Shown in pieces: positions 25,301 through 37,300 of a stretch of 64,000 nt of DNA. Under the pieces are notes generated by a model that did no database searches, was not told the DNA's origin, and saw nothing but the letters and a program-made list of their open reading frames with translations. Location: positions 21,279,181 to 21,343,180 of the forward strand of contig CAIIXF020000010.1 of NCBI GenBank assembly GCA_903813345.2, written 5' to 3'. Source of the stretch: Owenia fusiformis (taxonomy: Eukaryota; Annelida; Polychaeta; Sabellida; Oweniidae). The position numbers and the translations under genes were made by a program. How positions within the stretch are numbered: position 1 is the stretch's first letter; the number at the start of each line of letters is the position of its first letter.

Positions 25301-28300
25301 TACTAACTCAGGTACTTACTCAGCTACTTACTCAGCTACCTACTCAGCTTTTTACTCAGTTACTTACTCAGCTACTTACTCAACTACTTCTAAGGTACTT
25401 ACTCAGCTAATTACTCAGTTACTTACTCAGCTCTTTACTGATCTATCTAGGTCAAATAAATCTGGAGTCTTAAATTGAACTTGTTCAATTTCACAAATCT
25501 AGTTATTATTATTATTCCTCCTCACCAAATTTCTCGTCAACTATAACAGCTTACTTAATCCAACTTACATGGTTAACTAAGGACTGTATCCGGCTTTCTG
25601 GGAAATTAGGTCAAATTTCTATCTAGGTCATAGGTCAAGAACTAGGTCAAATCGTTGATTTTCACTAATTCACCACTTTTCTCAGTCGTCTTTCAATATT
25701 TTTGCTCCGGGTTTTTTTCATCATGTTCCTTGGAAAAAACGCTAATTCCGTAAGGCAAATCATTTTTTGATTACTCTTACCGATTTTGAGATATTGCGTC
25801 CGAAAAGTAGGTCAGAACAAAAAACTCTCCAAATTCAACATGAAAGTTATGAAATAAGTGTAGAATGATCTCAGGAATCCGAATCTGCAAACCAAATTTC
25901 GATCCGACTTCCGGTTCGGAAGTTATGGCGTTTTGAAAGCTCAAAAATCGCTAAATTTGGTGCCTATGTTAAGTCAATGGGAAAAAAGACTTTTTCGAAG
26001 TGTAAAATACAGGATATAGACTGAGTACAGCTTAACATAATGAATGCTTATAAAAGAAGGGGACCTCAAAAGCTACATAGTTTCAAAATTTGGACACCAA
26101 AATGCCTAGGTCAAAATCTAGGTCAAATTCATAGTGTTTCCTTATTTTTACGATTCTGACACTACACTTGAATAACTTACTTCCAAATTTTGTATACAGG
26201 TAGCAAAGAGTGTGCTAATAGTGTTAGCCTTTTGCCGTCAGAAAGTATTTTGACCCACTTTTGAGATATGGTGCCCGAAAAGTAGGTCAAAATAAAAAGT
26301 TCTCCAGATCCAACGTATGAGTTATGAATTAAGGGTAGAATTTTCTCAGGAATCCGAATCTGCAAACCAAATTTCGATCCGACTTCCGGTTCGGAAGTCA
26401 TGGCGTGTCCAAAAAGTAGGTCAAAATAAAAAATTTCCAAATTTAACGTATGAGTTATGAATTAGGGATAGAATTTTGTCAGGTATCCGAATCTGCAAAC
26501 CAAATTTCGATCCGACTTCCGGTTCGAAAGTTATGGCGTTTTGAAAGCTCAAAAATCGCTAAATTTGGTGCCCCATGTTATGTCAATGAGAAAAAGGATT
26601 TTTTGAAGTGTAAAATACCAGATATAGACTGAGTACAGCTTAATATTCTGAAAGCCTATAAAAGGAGGGGACCTCGAAGACTATCTAGCTTTAAAATTTG
26701 GACGCAAAAATGCCTTGGTCAAAATCTAGGTCAAATTCATAGTTTTTCCTTATTTTGCGATTCTGACATTACACTTTAAGGATTTGCTTCAAAATTGTGT
26801 ATACAGGTAGCAAAGAGTGTGCTTATAGTGTTAGCCTTCTGCCATCAGAAAGTTTTTTGACCCACTTTTGAGATATGGTGTCCGAAATGTAGGTCAAAAT
26901 AAAAAATTCTCCAAATTTAACGTATGAGTTATGAATTAAGGGTAGAATTTTCTCAGGAATCAGAATCTTTAAACCAAATTTCGATCTGACTTCTGGTTAG
27001 ATAGTTATAGCGGTTTGAAGTCTCGAAAAGTCGATATGATGATATCCCCATGTTAAGCTAATAGAGTCGAAGATAGCCTTCTTAAAAGTTGTCTAAATGT
27101 CTATATTCTAGCTGACTCAGCTTATTCTGAATGACTCAGCTTACAAGTTCTGGATGACTCAGCTTAAACAAAGTTTGAAATCTGGAGTCTTAAATTGAAC
27201 TTGTTCAATTTACATGTCTAGTTATTATTATTATTATTATTATTAGACTCCAGATGAAAATCTGGAGTCTATTGCTTTCGTCAGTTTTCTTTATTATTAT
27301 TATTAGACTCCAGATTTCATCTGGAGTCTATTGCTTTTGCTGGTTTTCTTATTATTATTATTATTATTATTCTTTCTTTCCGAACACTTTTTCTCAGCAA
27401 CTAGAAGGACTTACTTAAATCTGCTAATATAGTCAACTAGGTAATGAAACCTAGTTTCTGGAAAATTAGGTCAAATTTTAATCTAGGTCAAAGGTCAAGA
27501 ACTAGGTCAAATCGTGGGTTTTCACTATTTTACAAGTTTTCTCAGTAGTCCTTCGGTATTTTTGCTCCGGGTTTTTTTCATCATGTTCCTTAGAAAAAAA
27601 GCTAATTCCGTAAGGCAAATCGTTTTTTGATTACTCTTACCGATTTTGAGAAATGACGTCTGAAAAGTAGGTCAGAACATAAAAAGTTCTCCAAATTCAA
27701 CGTGTGAATTATCAAATAAGTGTAGAATTATCTCAGGAATCCGAATCTGCAAACAAAATATCGATCCGACTCCCGCCTCGGAAGTTATAGCGTTTTGAAA
27801 TCTCAAAATCGCTAAATTTGGTGCCCCATGTTAAGTCAATGGGGAAAAAGACTTCTTCGAAGTGTAAAATACGAGATATAGACTGAGTACAGCTTAACAT
27901 AATGAAAGCCTATAAAAGAAGGGGACCTCGAAGGCTATCTAGCTTTAAAATTTGGACAGCAAAATGCCTAGGTCAAAATCTAGGTCAAATTCATAGTTTT
28001 TCCTTATTTTTGCGATTCTGGCACTACACTTTTAGGATTTGCTTCAAAATTTTGTATACAGGTAGCAAAGAGTGTGGTAATAGTGTTAGCCTTTTGCCGT
28101 CAGAGAGTATTTTGACCCACTTTTGAGATATGGTGTCCGAAAAGTAGGTCAAAATAAAAAATTCTCCAAATTTAACATATGAGTTATGAATTAAGAGTAG
28201 AATTTTCTCAGGAATCCGAATCTGCAAGCCAAATTTCGATCCGACTTCCGGTTCGAAAGTTATGGCGTGTCCGAAAAGTAGGTCAAAATAAAAATTCGCC

Positions 28301-31300
28301 AAAATTAATGTATGAGTTATGAATTAGGGGTAGAATTTTGTAAAGAATCCGAATCTTTAAATCAAATTTCGATCCGACTTCCGGTTCGGAAGTTATGGCG
28401 TTTTGAGATTTCGGAAAATCGATCTGATGGTATCCTGATAGATAGTCAAGGAAAAAAGATTTTTTTGAAGTGTAAAATACGAGATATAGATTGAGTACAG
28501 CTTAAGATAATGAATTCCTATAAAAGAAAGGGACCTCAAAAGCTACCTAGTTTCAATATTTGGACACCAAAATGCCTAGGTCAAAATCTAGGTCAAATTC
28601 GTAGTTTTTCCTTATTTTTGAGATTCTGGCACTACACTTTTAGGATTTCCTTCAAAATTTTGTATACAGGTAGCAAAGAGTGTGCTAATAGTGAGAGCCT
28701 TTTGCAGTCAGAAAGTATTTTGACCCACTTTTGAGATATGGTGTCCGAAAAGTAGGTCAAAATATAAAGTTCTCCAAATTGAACGTATGAGTTATGAATT
28801 AAGGGTAGAATTTTCTCGGGAATCCGGATCTGAAATTAAAATTGCAATCCAACCCCCAGTCAAGATTCTATGCCATTTTAAAGTTTGAAATTCGCACTTG
28901 CCAGTATTCACGATGCATATTGATCAAATCTACTTTTAAAAATTCCTACATACCCTACTCTACCTCCCTACCTACTCAGCTTCTTATTTGATTACTAATT
29001 ACTCAATTACTTAATCAGTTATTACTTACTTAGCTACTTACTCAGCTACTTACGCAGCTACCTACTCAGCTGCTTACTCAGCTACCTACTCAGCTACTTA
29101 CTCAATTGCTTACTCAGCTACCTACTCAGCTACTTACTCAGCTACATGCTCAGCTACTTACTCAGCTACCTACTCATCTACGTACTCAGCTTCCTACTCA
29201 GCTCTTTACTCAAGTAAATCAATCTGGAGTCTTAAATTGAACTCTGTTCAATTTACCAATCTAGTTATTATTATTCTTTCAGAATCTTCCTCCTTCCCAG
29301 ATTTCTCACCAACTAAAAGAATTTACTTTGAGCTGCTTACATGATCAACTAGGGGCAGTACCTGGGATGATGGGAAATTAGGTCAAATTTTTATCTAGGT
29401 CAAGGGTCAAGAACTAGGTCAAATCAAGGTCAAATCAACATTCTGTCAATTATCTTCGTCGTTGTTTGTCGTAACTACTTCATCTTAGTTTCTACATGTA
29501 GCTTAGAAAAAAACAAATCGAGAGTGTGCCATCCGTTTTTTGATTACTCTGAGCGATTTTGAGATATGGCGTCCTGAAAGTAGGTCAAAACCAAAAAGTT
29601 CTCCAAATTTAACATATGAGCTATGAATTAAGGGTAGAATTTTCTCAGGAATCCGAATCTGCAAACCAAATTTTGATCCGACTTCCCGTTCGGAAGTTAT
29701 GGCGTTTTGAAAGCTCAAAAATCGCTAAATTTGGTGCCCATGTTAATTCAATGGGAAAAAATATTTTTTTGAAGTGAAAAATACGAAATATAGACTGAGT
29801 TCAGCTAAATATAATGAAAGCTTTTAAAAGAAGGGGACCTCATAAGCCATCTAGCTTCAAAATTTGGACACCAAAATGCCTAGGTCAAAATCTAGGTCAA
29901 ATTCAAAGTTTTTCCTTATTTTTGCGATTCTGACACAACAGATTAATTATATTCTTGGAAATTTTGTATACATGTAGCTAAGAGTCTGCTAATAGTGTAA
30001 GCCTTTTGCCGTCAGAAAGTATTTTGCCCCATTTTTGAGATATGGTGTCCGAAAAGTAGGTCAAAATAAAAAATTCTCAAAATTTGACGGTTGAGTTATG
30101 AATTAAGTATAGAAATTCCTCAGGAATCCGAATCTGCAAACCAAATTTCGATCCGACTTCCGGTTCGGAAGTTATGGCGTTTTGAAAGCTCAAAAATCGC
30201 TAAATTTGGTGCCCCATGTTATGTCAATGGGAAAAAATATTTTTTTGAAGTGTAAAATACGAGATATAGACTAAGTACAGCTAAACATAATGGAAGCCCA
30301 TAAAAGAAGGGGACCTCAAAACCTTCTAATCTTGAAAATTTGGACAACAAAATGCCTAGGTCAAAATCTAGGTCAAATTCAAAGCTTTTCCTTATTTTTG
30401 CGATTCTGACACTACACTTTAATTATATTCTTCGAAATTGTGTATACATGTAGCCAAGAGTGTGCTTATAGTGTTAGCCTTTTGCCGTCAAAAAGTATTT
30501 TGACCCACTTTTGAGATATGGTGTCCCAAAAGTAGGTCAAAATAAAAAAATCTTCAAATGTAACGTATGAGTTATGAATAAGGGGTAGAATTTTATCAGG
30601 AATCCGAATCTGCAAATCAAATTTTGATTCGACCTCCTGTTCGGAAGTTATGGTGTTTTGAAAGCTCAAAAATCGCTAAATTTGCTGCCCCATGTTATGT
30701 CAATGGGAAAAAAGATTTTTTTGAAGTGTAAAATACGAGATATAGACTGAGTACAGCTTAATATAATGAAAGCCTATTAAAGAAGGGGCCCTCGAAGGCT
30801 ACTTAGCTCCAAAATTTGGACACCAAAATGCCTAGGTCAAAATCTAGGTCAAATTTATAGTTTTCCCTTATTTTTGCGATTCTGACACTATATTTAAATG
30901 ATTTGCTTTAAAATTTTGTATACAGGTAGCAAAGAGTATGCTAATAGTGTTAGCGTTTTGCCGTCAGAAAGTATTTTGACCCACTTTTGAGATATGGTGT
31001 CCGAAAAGTAGGCCAAAGTTAAAAGTTTTCCAAATTTAACGTATGAGTTATGAATTAAGGGTAGAATTTTCTCAGAAATCTAGATCTGCAAACCAAATTT
31101 CGATCCGACTACTTGTTCTGAAGTTATGGCGTTTTGAAATCTCAAAAATCGCTAAATTTGGTGCCCAATGTTAAATCAATGGGACCGAATAATTTTTTGA
31201 AGTATAAAAATACGAGATATAGAATGAGTACAGCTAAACATAATGAAAGCCCATAGAAGAAGGGGACCTCAAAAGCTACTTTCCTTCAAAGTTTGGACAC

Positions 31301-34300
31301 CAAAATACCTATTTCAAAATCTAGGTCAAATTCATAGTTTTTTTTATTTTGCGATTCTGACACTACACTTCAATGATATTCTCCGAAATTTTGTAAACTT
31401 GTAGCAAAGAGTGTGCTAATAATGTTAACATTTTGCCGTCAATAAGTTTTTGACCCACTTTTGAGATATGGTGTCCGAAATGTAGGTCAAAATAAAAAGT
31501 TCTCCAATTTTAAAGTATGAGTTATGAATTAGGGGTAGAATTTCCTCAGGAATCTGGATCTGAAATTAAAATTGCAATCCGACCCCCGGTTTAGATTCTA
31601 CGTCATTTTGAAGTTTGAAATTCGCACTTGCCAGTATTCACGATGCAGATTGATCAAATATACTTTCAAAAATTCCTGCATACCCTACTTTACCTCTCTA
31701 CCTACTCAGCTACTTATTTGACTACTTACTCAATTACTTAATTAGTTATTACTTCCTTAGCAACTTACTCAGCTACTAACTCAGGTACTTACTCAGCTAC
31801 TTACTCAGCTACCTACTCAGCTTTTTACTCAGTTACTTACTCAGCTACTTACTCAACTACTACTAAGGTACTTACTCAGCTAATTACTCAGTTACTTACT
31901 CAGCTCTTTACTGATCTATCTAGGTCAAATAAATCTGGAGTCTTAAATTGAACTTGTTCAATTTCACAAATCTAGTTATTATTCTTCTTCCTCCTTCCCA
32001 GATTTCTCACCAACTAGAAGAGCTTACTTTAAGCTGCTTACATGATCAACTAGGGAATGTATCTGGGATGATGGGAAATTAGGTCAAATTTTTATCTAGG
32101 TCAAAGGTCAAGAACTAGGTCAAATCCAGTACTTTGTCACTTTTTTCAATTTTCTCGGTCGTCCTTCAATATTTTCAATCCGGGTTTTTTTCATTGTGTT
32201 CCTCATAAAAAAGTAGGGGAAAATAGGTCGATTTAGTTTTTTGATATCTCAAACCGATTTCGAGATATCAGTGTCCGAAAACGAGGTCCAAAAAAAAGTT
32301 CTCCCAATTCAATGTCCACGCTACTGGTCTTGTAGGAAATTTTCTCAGGATTCCGAATCTGAAAACCAAATTTCGATTAGACTTCCGGTTCGGAAGTTAT
32401 ATAGTTTTGAAAGCTCAAAAATCGCTAAATTTGGTGCCCATGTTAAGTCAATGGGAAAAAAGATTTTTTTGAAGTGAAAAATACGAAATATAGACTGAGT
32501 TCAGCTTAGTATAATGGCAGCTTTTAAAAGAAGGGGACCTCAAAAGCCATCTAGCTTAAAAATTTGGACACAAAAATGCCAAGGTCAAAATCTAGGTCAA
32601 ATTCAAAGTTTTTCCTAATTTTTGCGATTCTGACACTACACTTTAATTATATTCTTCGAAATCGTGTATACATGTAGCCAAGAGTGTGCTAATAGTGTTA
32701 GCCTTTTGCCGTCAGGAAGTATTTTGACCCATTTTTGAGATATGGTGTCCCAAAAGTAGGTCAAAATAAAAAATTCTTCAGATTTAACTTATGAGTTATG
32801 AATCAGGGTTTAGAATTTTGTCAGGAATCGGAATCTGCAAACCATATTTCGATCCGACTTCCGGTTCGGAAGTTATGGCGTGTCCAAAAAGTAGGTCAAA
32901 ATAAAAAAATTCTAAATTTAACGTATGAGTTATGAATTAGGGGTAGAATTTTGTCAGGAATCCGAATCTGCAAACCAAATTTCGATTCGACATCTTGTTC
33001 AGAAGTTATGATGTTTTGAAAGCTCAAAAATCGCTAAATTTGGTGCCCCATGTTAAATCAATGGGACCGAATAATTTTTTGAAGTGTAAAAATACAAGAT
33101 ATAGAATGAGTACAGCTAAACATAATGAAAGCCCATAAAAGAAGGGGACCCCAAAAGCTACTTTCCTTCAAAATTTGGACACCAAAATACCTAGTTCAAA
33201 ATCTAAGTCAAATTCTTAGTTTTTTCTTATTTTTGCAATTCGGACACTACACTTCAATGATATTCTTCGAAATTTTGTATACATGTAGCAAAGAGTGTGC
33301 TTATAATGTTAACTTTTTGCCGTCAAGAAGTTTTTAGACCCACTTTTGAGATCTGGTGATCGAAATGTAGGTCAAAATAAAAAGTTCTCCAAATTTAACG
33401 TATGAGTTATGAATTAGGGGCATAATTTCCTAAGGAATCCGGATCTGAAATTAAAATTGCAATCCGACCCCCGGTTAAGATTCTAAGCCATTTTGAAGTT
33501 TGAAATTCGCACTTGCCAGTATTCACGATGCAGATTGATCAAATAAACTTTCAAAAAGTCCTACATACCCTACTTTACCTCCCTACCTACTCAGCTACTT
33601 ATTTGACTACTTACTCAATTGCTTAATTAGTTATTACTTACTTAGCTACTTACTCAGCTACTAACTCAGCTTTTTACCCAGTTACTTACTCAGCTACTTA
33701 CTCAACTACTACTAAGGTACTTACTCAACTAATTACTCAGTTACTTACTCAGCTCTTTACTGATCTATCTAGGTCAAATAAATCTGGAGTCTTAAATTCT
33801 AGTTATTAGACTCCAGATGAAATCTGGAGTCTATTGTTTTTGCCTGTTTTCTTATTATTAGACTCCAGATTGAAAATCTGGAGTCTATTGCTTTTGCCAG
33901 TTTTCTTATTATTATTATTCTTTCTTTGCGCGTTTTCTCAGCAACTAGAGGGACTTTCTGAAATCTGCTTACATGGTTAAATAGGTAATGAGACCTAGTT
34001 TCTGGGAAATTAGGTCAAATTTTTATCTAGGTCAAAGGTCAAAATCTAGGTCAAATTATCATTTTGTCAATTATCTCTGTCATTTTTCAATATTTTTTCA
34101 AAATTTTTTTTTCAACGTGTAGCCAAGAAAAAGACGATTCGACGGTGAGTAATCAATTTTTTGATTACTTTTACCGATTTTGAGATATTGCGTCCGGAAA
34201 GTAGGTCGAACGAAAAAGTTCTCCAAATTCAACGTATGAGTTATGAAATAAGTGTAAAATTTCCTCAGGAATCTAAATCTGCAAACCAAATTTCGATCTG

Positions 34301-37300
34301 ACTTCCGGTTCGGAAGCTATAGCGTTTTGAAATTGCTAAATTTGGTGCCCATGTAAAGCCAATGGGAAAAAAGACTTTTTCGAAGTGTAAAATACAAGAT
34401 ATAGACTGAGCACAGCTTAACATAATGAATGCCCATAAAAGAAGGGGACCTCAAAAGCTACCTAGCTTCAAAATTTGGACACCAAAATGCCTAGGTCAAA
34501 ATCTAGGTCAAATTCATAGTTTTTCCTTATTTTTGCAAATCTGGCACTACACTTTTAGGATTTGCTTCAAAATTTTGTATACAGGTAGCAAAGAGTGTGC
34601 TAATAGTGAGAGCCTTTTGCCGTCAGAAAGTATTTTGACCCACTTTTGAGATATGGTGTCCGTAAAGTAGGTCAAAATAAAAATTTCTCATAATTTAACT
34701 TATGAGTTATGAATTAAGGGTAGAATTTTCTCAGGAATCCGAATCTGCAAACCAAATTTCAATCCGACTTCCGGTTCGAAAGTTATGGCGTTTTGAAAGC
34801 TCAAAAATCACGAAATTTGTGTCCAATGTTAAGTCAATGGGAAAAAATATTTTTTTGAAGTGTAAAATACGAGATATAGACTGCGTATAGCTTAGCATAA
34901 TGAATGCCTGCACAAGAAGGGGACCTCAAAAGCTACCTAGCATCAAAATTTGGACACCAAAATGCCTAGGTCAAAATCTAGGTCAAATTCATAGTTTTTC
35001 CTTATTTTTGCGATTCTGACACTACACTTTAATAATTTACTTCAAAATTTTGTATACAGGTAGCAAAGAGTGTGCTAATAGTGTTAGCCTTTTGCCGTCA
35101 GAAAGTATTTTGACCCACTTTTGAGATATGGTGTCCGAAAAGTAGGTCAAAATAAAAAGTTCTCCAAATTTAACATGTGAGCCATGAATTAAGGGTAGAA
35201 TTTTCCCAGGAATCCGAATGTGTAAACCAAATTTCAATCCGACTTTCGGTTCGGAAGTTATGGCGTTTTGAAAGCTCAAAAATCGCTAAATTTGGTGCCC
35301 TATGTTATGTCAATGAGAAAAAATATTTTTTTGAAGTGTAAAATACCAGATATAAACTGAGTACAGCTTAACATTCTGAAAGCCTATAAAAGAAGGAGAC
35401 CTCGAAGGCTATCTAGCTTTAAAATTTGGACACCAAAATGCCTAGGTCAAAATCTAGGTCAAATTCGTAGTTTTTCCTTATTTTTGCGATTCTGACGTTA
35501 CACTTTAATGATTTGCTTCGAAGTTTTGTATACAGGTAGCAAAGAGTGGGCTTATAGTGTTAGCCTTCTGCCGTCTGAAAGTATTTTGACCCACTTTTGA
35601 GATATGGTGTCTGAAAAGTAGGTCAAAATAAAAAGTTCTCCAAATTTAACGCATGAGTTATGAATTAAGGGTAGAATTTTCTCAGGAATCAGAATCTTTA
35701 AACCAAATTTCGATCCAACTTCTGATTAGAAAGTTATAGCGGTTTGAAGTCTCGAAAAGTCGATATGATGATATCCCCATGTTAAGCCAATGGAGTCGAA
35801 GATAACATCGTCTAAATGTCTATATTCTAGCTGACTCAGCTTATTCTGCATGACTCAGCTTACAGTTTTTCGGATGACTCACCTTAAAAAAAGTTTGAAA
35901 TCTGGAGTCTTAAATTGAACTTGTTCAATTTACATGTCTAGTTATTTTTATTATTCTTCTTTTTCTTCCTCCTAACAGATTTTCTCTCCAACTATAACAT
36001 CTTACTTAATCCAACTTACATGGTTAACTGAAGACTGTATTTGGCTTTCTGGGAAATTAGGTCAAATTTTTATCTAGGTCAAAGGTCAAGAACTAGGTCA
36101 AATCTTACATTTTCAACATTCTTCATCATATCTTCGTCAATATTCTTCGTAACTCCTTCATCTTTTTTCATTGTCTAGCTTAGAAAAAGGCGAATCAAAG
36201 ATATGACATCAGAATTTTGATTACTCTTACCGATTTTGAGATATGGTGTCCGGAAAGTAGGTCAGAACAAAAAGTTCTCCAAATTCAACATATGAGTTAT
36301 GAAATAAGTGTAGAATGATCTCAAAAATCCGAATCTGCAAACCAAATTTAGATCGGACTTCCGGTTCGGAAGTTATGGCGTTTTAAAAGCTCAAAAATCG
36401 CTAAATTTGGTGCCTATGTTAAGTCAATGGGAAAAAAGACTTTTTCGAAGTGTAAAATACAAGATATAGACTGAGTACAGCTTAACATAATGAATGCTTA
36501 TAAAAGAAGGGGACCTCAAAAGCTACATAGCTTCAAAATTTGGACACCAAAATGCCTAGGTCAAAATCTAGGTCAAATTCATAGTTTTTCCTTATTTTTA
36601 CGATTCTGACACTACACTTTAATAATTTACTTCAAAATTTTGTATAAAGGTAGCAAAGAGTGTGCTAGTAGTGTTAGCCTTTTGCCGTCAGAAAGTATTT
36701 TGACCCACTTTTGAGATATGGTGTCTGAAAAGTAGGTCAAAATAAAAAGTTCTCCAAATTTAACATATGAGCTATGAATTAAGATAAAATTTTCCCAGGA
36801 ATCCGAATATGCAAACCAAATTTCAATCCGACTTTCGGTTCGGAAGTTATGGCGTTTTGAAAGCTCAAAAATCGCTAAATTTGGTGCCCCATGTTATGTC
36901 AATGAGAAAAAAGATTTTTTTGAAGTGTAAAATACCAGATATAAACTGAGTACAGCTCAACATTCTGAAAGCCTATAAAAGAAGGGGACCTCGAAGGCTA
37001 TCTAGCTTTAAAATTTGGACACCAAAATGCCTAGGTCAAAATCTAGGTCAAATTCATAGTTTTTCCTTATTTTTGCAATTCTGACACTACACTTTAATGA
37101 TTTGCTTCGAAATTTTGTATACAGGTAGCAAAGAGTGTGCTTATAGTGTTAGCCTTCTGCCGTCAGAAAGTATTTTGACCCACTTTTGAGATATGGTGTC
37201 TGAAAAGTAGGTCAAAATTAAAAGTTCTCCAAATTTAACGTCTGAGTTATGAATTAAGGGTAGAATTTTCTCAGGAATCAGAATCTTTAAACCAAATTTC